Assembly: GCA_023053545.1 (NCBI GenBank)
Contig: JAKZAN010000007.1
Coordinates: 5,208,001-5,272,000, forward strand
Length of the DNA: 64,000 bases
Direction: 5' to 3'
Source: Lepidurus packardi
Taxonomy: Eukaryota; Arthropoda; Branchiopoda; Notostraca; Triopsidae
The notes beneath the pieces are model-generated. The model ran no database searches. It saw nothing but the letters and a program-made list of their open reading frames with translations, and was not told the origin of the DNA. This document shows, one piece after another, positions 9,811 through 23,500 of this stretch; position 1 is the first letter of the stretch, and every line of letters starts with the position of its first letter. Both the position numbers and the translations under genes were made by a program.

Positions 9811-10220
9811 AAAAAAGCCCAGAAAACGCTTCTTCAGAGCGAAAAGAAGCCACGCCCCCATTTTTGGTCCAATCCACCAATAGCATTCGCCTGCCTTTGA
9901 GACCACGCCCTCTTTTTTGGCGTTTTTCTTGAAATATCACCAAAAAATTTCACTTTTAATAAACAGTTACAAACATACAACAAAAATTTATATTTTTTGT
10001 AAGTAGATTCTGCGGGTAACGGTTTCGTAAATCAAATAAGAAATTCCGAGGGTCCTTGAAGGTTATTTGGAGGTATTTGAAGGTTACCTGGTTCCAGGAA
10101 AGGCTGTTGAGGTCCTTGCAGGTTATTTAGGTCGTTTGAAGGTTACTTAGAGGACACTGAAAGTTATTTGTGCCAGGATTACTTATAAAAAAAAGCCCAG
10201 AGAACGCTTTTCCAGCGTCT
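9811..10220. repeat. Degenerate repeats between the convergent genes
   Basis: A motif AAAAAAGCCCAGAAAACGCT (about 9811-9830) recurs with small changes near 10190-10209. Between them lies a two-unit tandem repeat with a period of 60 bp, starting with GGTCCTTG at 10051 and 10111, and rich in GAAGGTTA words. The whole block looks like a decayed mobile or satellite-like insertion in the spacer between the receptor gene and the Eph gene. Confidence 0.5.
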
Positions 10221-11243
10221 CACTCTCACTTACTTCGGCTTCTTAGCTTCGGTAGATACCGAATGGCCGTGTATCCATAACGTCTCCAGTTTTGTATAGC
10301 CTTCAAACAAATTTGGCTCGAAATTGAAATTCCTTTCTTTAGTTTTTGGCCAGTTTTTCCGGTGGGGCTTTTTTTCTCTACTGGGCACCATGGACAAAAC
10401 GGAAACACGTAAAATTCTGAGGCATTTCAAAGCATTCCTTACGAAAAACACCCGAGTAAAAGAGACGTTTGACTATGCAAAAAAGCTATTGCCGTAAAAG
10501 AAACACTTGGATGAATTAAAACACCTTTGTTTGATACATTCACATATGTTACAATTATGTTACATCCTGGTTATGGGAAAAGGTTGAGGACGGTCGACCG
10601 ATCAACCGCTCATAATGGAAAAGTCATTATAAATTACACTCTCGCACACATTTCCCTACCCATAGCTTCACGTGTTTCAATTCCTTACGTGCCACATGCC
10701 AAGCCACAATCTTACAAGCTAGAGATATGCTGACAAGTGGAAGGTAGGACAAATTTCTTGTGGATGGGCTTACATCACCCTTCGACGCTTTTTTCTAAGA
10801 AGGCTGGAAAAGATGACGAAGAAACACAAAACAAAAAGTTTAGAGATATTTTTTTTCTTTAAAACGGAACGTTAGGATAAGAAACGGCTGCCATGGAGTA
10901 ATGAGTGTTGGCTGGCACTGCAAGTGGCACTCTTAATAGGAACCTTGAAAAATGGCATTCGGGGGAAAATTATAAACTAAACGGGGAGTGTCATTGAACA
11001 AAGTTCCGCTTGTAAATTAAAAAGTTTCCGGCGAACCGAGATGTGTATAAAGAAAGGGTTTGGTAATTGGGCTGGTCCAGAAACGGAGGCTGAGATCGCA
11101 ACATCTTTCCTTTACATGAAGCTGGACACACTCGCACATCACACACGCACATTATGTCCACACTATGGCTTTGCCACTCTGTACACATCGCTCAGTTAAA
11201 CTGAGCGTCTCAATGTCACTGCTTTTCTGGGTGGTTTTCGAGT
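10221..11243. other. Spacer at the 3' end of the Eph gene
   Basis: About 1 kb with no supportable coding region. It must contain the Eph 3' untranslated region on the minus strand, but no exact AATAAA was recognised close to the stop codon. Confidence 0.4.
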
Positions 11244-11511
11244 TCAGACCAGAAATCCCTCCGACATGCTTATAGAAAGCTGTGCCCGCATAGCTTGAAT
11301 ACTGTTCATGATTTTCCGCTGATGACCCAGCAATGCAATTCCCAAATTCGCTAAATCTGCATGGGAGAGTCGCGTAACTGCATCTAACGACGACAGCCCG
11401 GCCTGGGTAAAGTTGTCAACATAGCGGGACATTTTCAAGGAAGACAGCCACTCTTCTACTGATTTAAACTGGAGCATATCTGGCGCTTCTGGACACAGTG
11501 GGTCCAAGTGC
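11244..11511 (-). CDS. Eph: Eph last coding exon: SAM domain and C-terminus
   Basis: Encodes the sterile alpha motif ([17 protein letters not shown], then [20 protein letters not shown] and [15 protein letters not shown]). It ends SEGFLV, a hydrophobic x-Phi-x-Phi end compatible with class II PDZ binding, as in other Eph receptors. The exon begins one base into a codon and completes the AG left by the kinase exon, giving QNR|HLD. Confidence 0.93.
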
Positions 11512-14500
11512 CTGGTTAAAAACAGACACAAATAAACAGAAATTAGTTACAGTCACAACGACTAAGCTAGCTAAGGCTAAAAGGGCCGAATAAACAGTTA
11601 ACTAAGGTTGTCCACAGGAGGGAAAGTGAATAAGCAAGCATTATAATGAAAAAAACAAGCAGTAAAATGTTAACATGGCGAAAATCTTTCGAAAATGTAG
11701 TTCGGGTCAAGGTTAGGTTAGTTGTTTTTTTTACTTTTTGATACCCGTAAATGAGGAGTCTAATTTACCTGCGCTTTCATTAATCCCAATCACCGTTAGG
11801 CCCAATCAATGGTACCGCCCCAGTGATGCTGATATGATTGAGGGTATGGTGATATAGGTAGCGGAAGGGCTGTATAGTAAGGATTCAAGGGAGGAGGCCG
11901 CCTGTGGTTTCGCAGGACACCCAAACAATAATACAGAGAAGACAGAAAAAAGCAAAAGGAAAAGAAATTAATAAGCGCCAATCGCACAAACGCAACTTAA
12001 AAAGTAAAAAGGATGACGTAAAATAACCAACCCTTTTTGTGGGGCTAAATCATACGCAAAAGTATTACCTGTTTTGAGCTATTTTGTGTAGCAATTCCGG
12101 GCAGCGCACTAATTTATCCAACGTAGCCACAATGACTGTAAAGGTCGGCCTGTGTGACCTTTCTTTCTGCCAACAATCCAACATAAGATTATGGATGGCC
12201 TCCGGGCAATCCATGGGCGGCGGTAGTCGGTATCCTTTCTCAATTGACTTAATCACATCTTGATTGGACCAATTCCAGTACGGACGTTCTCCATAGGACA
12301 TTACTTCCCAAGCCACGATGCCAAAGCTCCATACATCAGACGCTGACGTGAACTTCCTGAAAGCAATAGCTTCGGGAGCGGTCCACCTAACAGGGATTTT
12401 CCCTCCCTAGATTAACAAAAAAAAAGAAAAAAAACACGCGCGGAAAAGAAACGGATGAGTAATGGCACCAAGTGCGGGGAATTGATAAGGCAACAATTAC
12501 CCTTGTCGTGTAGGCTCCTTCTGTTGTGCTCTCGATTTCTCTGCTTAGACCGAAATCAGCAATCTTGCACTCGAGCTTGGCATTGACCAACACGTTCCTA
12601 GCTGCCAAGTCCCGGTGCACGTAATTCATTTCGGCCAAATATTGCATACCCAGGGCAATACCACGCAAGAGGGATAAAAGTTGCAATACTTGGAACTTGC
12701 CATCATTTGCCTGGCATCAAAAAAGAAAAAAGAAAAGGATTTAGAATCAGATTGAATTATTAATCAAGAAAGAAGACAATTTTTACCCGGAGGAATGTGT
12801 CCAATGATCCGTTTTCCATATATTCCGTGATAATCATGACTGGATTGGACTTTGTCACGACGCCTTGTAAGAAGATTACGTTCGGGTGCTCAAACTGTCC
12901 CATAATGGAGGCTTCGGTTAGGAAGTCCATCCGCGCTTTGTCGGAGCTGCCTGGTTTCAGCGTCTTGATTGCTACCAGCATATCTGGACGACCGGTTAGC
13001 TTGAGTTTCCCGCGGCACACGTCGCCAAACTCGCCTCCGCCGATTATGGCTTCAATGGTGATGCAGGAAGCGTCTATTTCTCTCGCAAACTCTCGCACGG
13101 CTTGGTTGGGATCTTCGTATGTATGCGGATCCACGTAGGATCGGGCCGGCGCTACTTGGGTAAACAACGGTGTGGTCACTGCAAAAAACGCGCCAAAGAC
13201 ATGATTAGATACAATCGCACACTTTATACCAGACGAATGAACGTGCAAAAAAAAGCTACAACTACTAGAAACGTGAAGTACTAAAAAGGGAAGTATGCAA
13301 TGCAAAAGCCGAAAAGCGGTAATAAAAACCAAATATATAAACTAAAACTCGAACGTCCAAAGCTCTTATACTTACTGCTGGTGGTGTGTGTGGGAACAAT
13401 GGGAGGAGAATCCAAGGGGTGCACTGCAGAAGCACGAAAACAAACATCAGCAACCGGGACGACATTCGCAAAATAAATAAAGGTCAAATAAAGATGCAAG
13501 ACTCGACCGCATGCAACGTTTAATTCGCATCGAAAGGCTAGCTTGTTAAAAGCAAGAAAAAAAGTTAAAAAAACAGTTTTAAAAAATAAAATAACATCCC
13601 AGCTGAAAACGACAAACATGCGAGTTGGACCGAAAAGACCTAATTGCCGACTTACTATATGTGATAACGAGTCCTAAGCATGGGACAGTCAAGGGGGTAG
13701 GGAAGCGTGAAAGGGGGAAAAAAATAAACACATGAACGGTGGGTTTTACTGCTATTGTTAGATAAGTTAGTAATCAAAGTCGTTTGAAGAACATTTCGGA
13801 TGGAGTTTGGAGGGCGTTATGGATGCCAGCTTAGCAGTCTAATTCTCTAGGACCTCCACGGAAAAGCCGACACCAACCCCCAAAGCTTCACCGGGATTTT
13901 AGTACTTCTTCCCAACAGGCCCTGTTACCCAAATAGTTTGCAAAAAGTTTGATAATTACCTTCTCCGTTGCGGTACTCCAATGTATCACAGTCGCTAGGC
14001 TGTTTCTTGTTGCACTCGTCATTGCCTCTGCCAAAAGAAATCCTAATTAATTTTCTCGAAAAAGCTCCAAGCTACGGTTCTTACCTTCTCAGATAGAGCA
14101 CAGTAACTATCGCTATGATTGCGACCAGAATCACACCAGCGACAATGGCACCCGCGATAATACGTACTTGCATATTCTCTTCATTATGCTCATACGCAGC
14201 TATAATCACGAAATAAAAGATTAAAAGATATTAAAAACACCTGCGTGGTACTTGAGTAAATAAGAAAACTACTGTACTTAGTGTCTGGCCGGTAGCCTTG
14301 AATACAGGCGGACTAAATTCTCCCCAGCCGCGGGTAGTCTTGGCTCGGACTTGGAAACCATAGACTGTTGTTTGCCTGAGATTAGGTAGGAGGGCTTCTT
14401 GACGATTTGCGATGACAACACTGGCATTGGACTCGGCACCTTTGATGGAATAGCGCACTTCATACATCTCGATATCGGTGTAAGGGTCATCAGGCGCGTC

Positions 14501-17500
14501 CCATCGCAATTGCACTTCATTAGCGCGCGTATTGACCGCGCGCACATTGGATACCGAGGACGGTACCGAGGCTTCGGTAGTAACAGTAATATCCACGTAT
14601 TGTAACTCTGCTTGGGGCACTTGGTCAGACACTCCATTCTCGGCGTAGACTTGGAATCGGTAAGTCGTGACGGGATTCAAGCCCGCAATCGTAACCGTAG
14701 TACCATTAAAGATTGTCTGAAGGGCAAAAGAAAAGAAAATGAAAGAAACAATGGTTAGCTTAGCCACAGTAAAGCACGTCTTTATTCATAAGCAAGGGAA
14801 TAAGCAAATTACCTGCGACGGAATGTAGGTTACACCCAGGTTACAAGCGTCGCAAACGAGTCGGTACACTATATCCGCTCTTCCTCCCAAGTAATGAGGC
14901 GGATTCCAGGACAGAATGACAGTGGACTGATCAACGAAATTCACGGTCAGATTCTGCGGTGCAGATGGCGGCTCTATAAATAAAAACGAAGCCCGTAACA
15001 TGAAAATCCGTGGGGTTTCTTCGAAGCAGACTAAGTAAACTAGCTCTCATTCTTACGTGTACAAGGTACAGCTTTGGAATCCTTGAGAGTCCGGTAATAA
15101 TTCTGATTGCATCGACACTCGGCAGAGCCCGAATACGGTGCCATGCTGTGGTCGGGACAGGTTTGGCATTTGTCGTCTCCAGCCAAGTGCTTATACTTGC
15201 CAGGCGGACACACTGCAAATAGAAAAGAGAAAAAAAAGGTAATGTTAATGATCGTTTTAGACTTATCTGCTACTAATCGAACACACGAAAAAACGCTTAT
15301 TAAAAAAAATTGCTTACGAAACTTCCTACTAACTGTGACGATACGAAAAGATCTTAATCAAAATATGATTAAAGCTACAGCTTTCTGCTTTTTTCCACTC
15401 CCCCCCCCCTCTCTTTGAAGACCCTGATCAAAGGCAAAAGACAAAAAGAAAAAATTTAAAAATATGGGCAGCTCTCGTCTTAACCTTTGGGAAAAACAAA
15501 CATGGGCTGTTCCCGTAGATGAAATACTGCATTCGTGGACGACATAAAACTCCCATACAACATGGCATTATTCCCTCATCGTTCTAAATCAGCAGTTGGC
15601 ATTCAACTACGACTATAGCATGGTGTTTCCATGTCCTTGGTACTTCTACTCCATACTACCTCCATACTTCACGAGCATCTCACACGTCCTTTATACAGGT
15701 ACAATTTATTCTCAAGTATTCTCAAATGTCCCCAGTGATAAGTGGAAACATTTGCGAATACACTGCACGGATTAAAGCCTCTAATAAAAAAAACGCAAGT
15801 TGGGAGACTTTTCCTGTTATTCATCTGAATTATTAATTATTTTTTGACAGCTTCTGGGGTCTATTAGCATTTTAAACTGAGCCTTCTCCCACCCAGCTCT
15901 TTTGGGGGCGTGGGAGGCGGAACGTATAGGACCCAACGGAATTTTAGGCAATAACACTAAACATTTTCGTTTTTCTGCGATCCTAAATCTTTTGCCTTGC
16001 AAGAAACATGAGCTGGTAAAGCGCGAACACTTTTCTGTCCGCTCGACCTTTGGCATCACAGACTGAAATATTTCCTTTTCCCCAGTTTCCTCCCCCATTA
16101 AAAAAAAAAAACGAAGATAAGACTTTGATTTTTAGCCCTGCACATACGAGTGCACAGGTCGTGGAGGCCAACGTCGCTTGACAGGGTTGTTTCGGACAGT
16201 GATCTAGAGTCATAGTCTCGACGGTCCGTGTCACGCTATGCATCAGACACGAAATTTCCAGCCGAGGCGAGGCTTTGAGACGAGGGGGACACGGTGAACA
16301 TTCTCCATACGTTAGGACTCGTGAAAATAAGTTGTCGTTGTCGAGTGTTTCTTTCGCTCTTATCGCAGGGCCGCGTCGTGAAAATTGACAACCAAGCGTA
16401 AGATGCCTAGTAAACTACTTTAAGGCCAAGTTTCGTTGGAAACTACCTCCCGTGTATAATTGATAAGCACGCGAAATCCTCGTTACCGCCATAGACGTCG
16501 TATGCAAATGAGTGGGAGACACGGCCCTAAACTGGTGCTTGCTCGTGTCAGGAAGACGTCGATAATTTTGCATTAGACAGTCTCCGTGTGTGCTCTCTTA
16601 CAAGCACACTAGAGAGCCCGAACCCACGCTATCTGCATTAAGAAGGCCGTATTTCTAATTTCATTCTGAACTCGTAGAGTTCTAGCATCCCGTTGCTGGA
16701 AATTGCACTATAATTAAGACTTGCTAAATCATTTCACCAGCTACCACTCTTGGTCAATTTCCCAATTTGCCAAAAGCTCAGGGCCGTCACGGCTTGGGGG
16801 CTTCCCGGTAACCAAGATAAACGAGAAGCGGAAAGGCATGAGACACTACAGACGGCAATTACAATTTCATGAACCTTGCTAATGTACATGGTCGACGAAT
16901 TAGACCAATGGAGCTCGATAATTGCAAGGTAAATTTGGTGAGCTCGACGTTTCAAAGTCGATTTGCAACTATTTTTTTTTTATTATTATCTATCGCCCTT
17001 TGCGTGTTGTATGATGGAATCTAATTTTAAATAGTGAAAAGGAAAGAAAGGACTTTCGCTTGCTCTCGCTCACTCCACTTCGTGTTATCGTGTCAAGTTC
17101 GGGGGGTTCATTAGCATAGGCGCTTGAAAGAATGCAGAATTTAAGCTATACACAACACTTTAGATGGGAAATTTTAGCTCAGTTCTCTAAACCCTAGACC
17201 ACCCTGGACGATTCCTGATGTGGAGACGACTCTCTACAGGGTTGTCAAGGGTCAACTGGGTCGTACAAGGTCACCCCTCTTCTACCCTAGTTAAGATTAA
17301 TAGTGCAGGCTTAGGCTAAACCAATCTATATGGGGAAACTTCATCTCAACTTCCGCCCCGTCTCTGTAATATAAATTGGTGACAGTTTGAGACCAGTGAC
17401 TGTTTTAGCGCAGTCATTTTCCCATACATTCAACGGTTGTTTTGGGGGAAAATAAAAATTACAGTCACTTGCAAGATTGACAGGAGGAACAGAGCAATGG

Positions 17501-20500
17501 TTTACCACTGCAGCAATTTTGTGGCTGACGGGGCAAAAATAACAAGGCAAGTTAAAAGTGCCAGGGGACAAGGTCGCTTCCCCATGTGTCGTGGACTGCA
17601 ACAAGGTGCTGTCCATTTTCGTATGTGCTATCGAGTTTTGGCATCGCTGCGAACTGAACCAAGGAGGGCAAGGGCAAGGAAAGTAGCAATAATGAATGCA
17701 TACCATAAAGGAAGACATACCTCTTCTTCTTACCAAAGGCGGTGATCGAAGCGTCCCTTCGCTTGAACTAAAGCATCGCGACAAGGTAAAAAGGAAAGAA
17801 TACCCCTAAACGCTCTTATGCTGTTCTCAAACCGTGTGGTTCCCCTAAAAGTCCAGATGGCAATCGCTTTCCGTCTAACAGATTCTTCCGAACATTAAAC
17901 GGGCCCTACTTTCTTATCTCCATCTTTCACATCCTACAGCAATTAAATCAATGATGCTAGTTCGTACTAGTACTGGCTCTGTCCACAAGTCAAGGCTCTT
18001 TTTCCTTGGAATTTTTGTTTAAGTTGTTTAAGACCCTTACCTTAATAGAACCTGCCTGTGCTTATTAGTATGTAGACTGGAGACGCCAGCCTACATCAGG
18101 CAGTTTATCTGAATATTTTGTCTGAAACAGTTGCTTCGTATGTGTGCATGTAGACCGTATGTCGTCCTTGTCTTATTGGAGGGGTATCTCGAGAATGGCA
18201 TCCCTGGATCCCTCCTTATTCCGTATAAGGCACATATACACATCTAACAATGCATCGAGTTTCAGGAGCAACCCAGCAAAAACATACTGGTTCAGGCTAT
18301 TTAAGAAAAAAGGAGCAAAATACCTGAGTTAGGCAAAGCTTTTACACAGCTTGTCGACTGAGTACGGGCAAGAAGGAAAAAGGAAAAAGCGATCGTCGAC
18401 AGCAGCTTTATGGGCAACATCCATTTGCGCTAATAGGCCTAAACTGGGGAAACAAGTGGGCGGCCAGAAAACGCAGCAGGCTTTGTCGTTCGTTCTCGGC
18501 AGTTGTAAATTGTAAAAGTAAAGAAAGGAGAACCTCGACTGAAATTATTTCTACTTGCTTGATTTTAACTCTCCCTTCCCTTTTAAAAATCCCCTCGGTT
18601 CCTTTTAACTTGGGAGGAACTATTGCTGTCGCCCTGTCGGAAATTCTCCCGAAAAAGCGAAAGCCTATATATAGTATATACATATACTTTTATCACGTTT
18701 TCTTTTCACAGCTTATTCTCCATGTCTTTCATGCTCGGTTACTTCTGAATACAGCTCAGTGATGGTCGAAGGGGCTAATCGCGAATAATGGCTGCTTTCG
18801 GAAACCGAGTGCCACACAGGAACCGCACCGTCTTCATTTCAGTTCTGAACCTGTCCCCTCCCTCGCCACCCCCCAATCGACTCCCTATCAATGTCTACCC
18901 AACTTTCCTAATAGTGTCCACAAGTTTTTGAGTTGTCATTTTACGGAATTTCCCCAGGTAAACTTCAAGAAAAGGCCCATACAGTTACATATATACAATA
19001 GAAGGTTAGGTATTGTACAATAACTGTTGTTTGGGGTGCGCTGCAGCGAGTGCAGCTTCTTGCCAGAAGCCAGCAAGCATTCCGTACCAAGGCTGCTCAA
19101 GCTGGAGGGTTTTTATCTGACCGTAACCCATGCGGGAGGCTAGGGACAAGGTTTCAATTCTTTTTTGGCTATGCTATGGTGCGGCATGGCAGCCATACCC
19201 TGTACGCAAGGTATTCGTATACGGTAGTGGTAGGCAGTAAAGGTAGAAGTTGAGGAGACGACGACGAAGCAAAAGAAGAGAAAAGGAAGGGAGAAGGAAA
19301 AGGGAAGAAGTTGCCTATTAGCGAACAGAATCTATATACAGAAGGTGTAGTGAAAAGGTAGGGGGGGGTTTAAGGGGCTTATTACAGAGGCAAATGACCA
19401 CCTAGCACTATAATTTTCCTAAATTGCGCCAAGTTTAAAGGGAGGGAACCGTGAAGGAAAATCTGAAAGGGGTTGAAATATAAAAGGGGAAAATGTCAGA
19501 GAAAATTGCGCCATTACCAGCAATGCATGGAGTGTACGGAGCATCAAAAAATGAGAGGAACGGACATTGACCACAAGATCCATAAGTGGCAAGGTGTTTG
19601 ATTGTCGTCATAGAATTGGGATGGTACGAAAAAGGAGCCACGACCATTTGATTCAGTTTCAAAGACAAGTACTCGCAGGCGGTCCCCACTAAGACTGTCT
19701 GTTTTTCTTGGAGATTTCTCATTTTTATTGGGGAGTTGGTTTCTCTGAATGTTGTTCATTATAACAGCCCAAACCCTGAAAAAAGCAGGTATGCATATTG
19801 CCAATTATCTGCCACGCTGTCAGCCGTACTTCATACCTCGTTACGGACAGTCACAAAAACGCTCCCAGTTATATATAATTTGTTTTGAATTCCAAGCCGT
19901 TGTGAATTCATCGCAGACAGACATTCATTAACGGTGCTTTTCATTCTTGGTGATCAGAAGCCTTTAAGTAGTTTTCTTATAAAAAAAATAACACAAATTT
20001 TTTTTAAAAAAATACAGCTTCTCACCTCTACTACCTCGAAATTATGAACTAGATGCTGTCTTTGTGGGTTATTCAGAAAGCAGTAACAAGGATGAAAACA
20101 GGACAAAAAAGTAGCGAGACGGGAGACAAAAGAGAACTCTCTCGGGGACTCGTTAAGACGGTCTTAAAAGGGGGGAGGGGGAATCAAGGAAAGAAGGGGC
20201 TCCTTTAGCCTGTTGGCTGACTGCGTGTTTTGTCTACCAAGTGTGAATTGGCTCTGTATGCATAAAATATGTTGGCTGGGAGTGAGGATAACTTCCCATA
20301 GGACAAGGATCCTTTTTCTTCCTTTTTTTTCCCAGGGCCATAAGGCTAGCTAGTAATGATTGGGAACTGAGATAACTTCGCCTAGTGCACAAGGATATTT
20401 TCTCCTAACAATAAATATGTTAGGTTCTCCGAGCACTGTAAGCTAAAAATTGAAATGCCAAGACCAAAATATGACTCCCCTAAAGTTGTAACATTAGGCG

Positions 20501-23500
20501 TTCGCTTTTAAGACTTTTCAACTTTCCATTACGCTCCTAAAAGGCAAGCAAGATACACAAGGAGAGCAAAGAGGCAAGTTTAATGTTGCATTCTTGATTA
20601 AGTTTAAACTGTGTCTTTAGCCGAAACGCTCAAGTATTTTATCACAAACTTCAAAGCATGAGTAACTGAACAACGGCGTAGCTCCAAAAGCTTTCCAACT
20701 CTATAGATATGTTTTGTTTCTTCTTTTTGTGGGTTTCTATGCAGCCGTTTGGGAGTAAAATAGTTTATGGATGGAGATTAAATGAAGAATGGCACTTACC
20801 ATTGCAGGTTTGTTTTTCCCTGTTGGCTTCGTATCCTGGTTTGCAAGAGCACGCCCCGGCCAGCAAATACCAGTTGCCATCACCTTTGCAGAGGTAACGG
20901 GGAGGAGCTTCTTCTACAGCATTGGCAACGCAGGTCCCGTCCGCCTGTTCTATAGCTGTCAATTCCCGACCGGTAGGCGTGGCTGGAAACGTGGCGAACG
21001 CGGCTGTAACTTCGGGACATGTGATATAGTAGACACGGATGGCTAGCAAGGATATGCAGGCACCTTGGTCCCTGAATGCAAAATACACGCCTTTTTTGGT
21101 GACGGGGATAGAACGGACTTCGGTGTTTATGATAACCTGCAATGAAACAAAACACGATAATTACACAACCGCCAACTGAAACTGCATGACCCCCGAGACT
21201 CCAAACCGCCAAATTGAAGACGCTTTTTTTGTTAGGATGCGTCAAGCACTGCTGATTCTTATGCACCGTAATTTTCTATTGTCAGAGTATTTTTTTAAGA
21301 GTTGGCGGTCAACTACGGGGCGAAAATGCAGGAAGTTGGGTGTCAAACTGTGGCCAATGTGTCCGCAATCTGGGCTTGGAAGCTACACGGCATTCAACAA
21401 CTTAAAATGAGAACATTGAACCGAACCGAATTGACTTAAGGCATGAAAAAAAGGAAAGAAAAAGAGCTCGGTTCGAAGACTGAAGACGCGACCAGAAAGG
21501 TGACGAGTCATTGGCATTCCCTGGTACTCTCGAAATCTCTTTGAAATGCTATGGGTCTTTGCGAAGCACTGATGCAGTGTAGATGATGCTCACCTTTTCC
21601 CCTCCTTTTGTTTAACTTTTTTTTGGCGACTAAAATCCATGGGCGTGATAAAAAAGCTTGAAAAAATGTTACAAAACAGACTCTGATGTACTGTGCTGCG
21701 TACTTTCATTTCATTTCACCCCCAGAAGATCAAGAAAAAAACCGGAGGGCTTGAAAAAAGTTGAAGAGCAAAAGCAAGCAAAAGGTGCGGACGTAACGGA
21801 CATGTTGACAAAAGCGTGACCGAAGCACAAGTTTCTTAGCTTCTTTTACAGAAGCCGAAGTTTTTGTTACAGCATACTTTGTCTGCACTCGTGATTGCTA
21901 TTCTGAAACTTTTGCATATCCAATTTTTGTTACCTTGTTGTCGTTTTGGGTTTTGTTTCAAAGTGCTACAACCTCCCTGTCGTTACGTTGCCTCCCCGGA
22001 ATGCTTCAAATGTGATACGAACAATAAATTGCACCGCGTCTTTTCATAAGAATTGAGTCTAAGACCGGGTAGAAATACCGTGGTAAAAGCCCCGTAATAC
22101 TGCCATAAACCGTGGTTTGGAGGACGACAACCAAGGTTGTATACTAAAAAAAGGCACTAATTATCCTCCTCTCTATCCCTCACACTCACTCCCAACCACA
22201 CAACATTACAGGGGTAAAAGAATCGACAGATTTTTTTCCTTCCATGTTCGTCGTTTCATATAACTCTATACTTCTTTCTATCTTTTGATAGCGATAAGCC
22301 AAAAAAATGTACATAAATCTACCACCACTTTCTTGCTAGCGTTAATTTATCGCCCGATTTCTTTACTAAGTCAGGTCGCATATAAAGCCTTGTCTCTGTA
22401 AGGCAAAAAGGGACGCCATGGACTCCATAGAAGACAACAACGTTAGACGGAAAAGGAGCTAGCACTTCTCCTGTTGAGCTACTAAATTACACGCCTTCCT
22501 TTGATGCCCCCGAATTAAAGCACAAAGTCAGACAAAGGAAAAGTACAAGAAGGTACCAGTCCTTGGCAAGGATTAATTCTTATTAAGCTAACGCATTCAC
22601 TATGGGCGAAAAACCTAGGATAATGCCGTACAAGATATCAGATTTGCTGCGCATGTCATCAAGGTGAGAAAGATACACATTCAAGCCACGAGCTTTGATA
22701 AGGTCCCTATGACTTGGCGCTTCGTTGTTCCGCAAGGGAAATTCCGGACTAAATACAACAGTGCCCGGCATTCCGGTTTCCTAATCATTCTAGTGGTTCA
22801 CTAAAAGAGTTTACTCGGCGTGCGTGTCTATGTGTGTGCTATCCATGTCTCACAAAAAGTGCCGCTGTCCATCTCTCGGGGAAAATAAAAAATAAAAAAA
22901 AATCAAGTAGCCAACAGCAATAAAGGATGAAAAAGAAGAGAATTCAAGAAGCTATTTTCATGTTCCAAATGCTCCAAATGTTTTCATGACACAAACCCCA
23001 ATCCTTGTCCGTTATATAAAATAAAATGATGCCCTTCTTCACTGGGGAAGAAAAGGTTCTCATGATTCCGTTGATCGCGCCAAATGATGGTCATTCCAAA
23101 TAAAACTCATCGCATGCACGGTAGTTTCAGGTTTGACAAACAAAAACCTCACATTGATTTGCTTGGTATAATGGGAAGAAGGACATGGAAGAAAAATAAA
23201 GTAAAATCCCTTGGCACAATAAAAAGACAATTCCGCCAAGGGAAAGAGATACCAAAACACGTGTACTTACTTCATTGGAGGATGTGAAGCGCCCTTCATC
23301 AGCCGCAATCCGATCAATGAGTTTATAGCTTTCCGGTTCCCATGGCGGAGGTTCACGTGTGGCGGCATCGAATTCGTAATAAAGAAGACTGAAGGTTTCT
23401 TTGCAAGATAACGCCGTGCCCGGGAAGAGTGAGCAATCTCGCATAGAGAATTTGACTTCGATGTATATCCGATTGGCTTCCCCTCGCTCAATAAACGGCG

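Noticed and set aside
13265-13619. Long minus-strand frames (68 and 112 codons) with hydrophobic N-termini
   Set aside because: They read through introns on both sides of the 48-nt Eph microexon; only the microexon has splice sites and fitting phase.
17341-17784. 147-codon Cys-rich minus-strand frame in an Eph intron
   Set aside because: No signal peptide, no recognisable cysteine framework, and an overlapping opposite-strand frame of similar quality.
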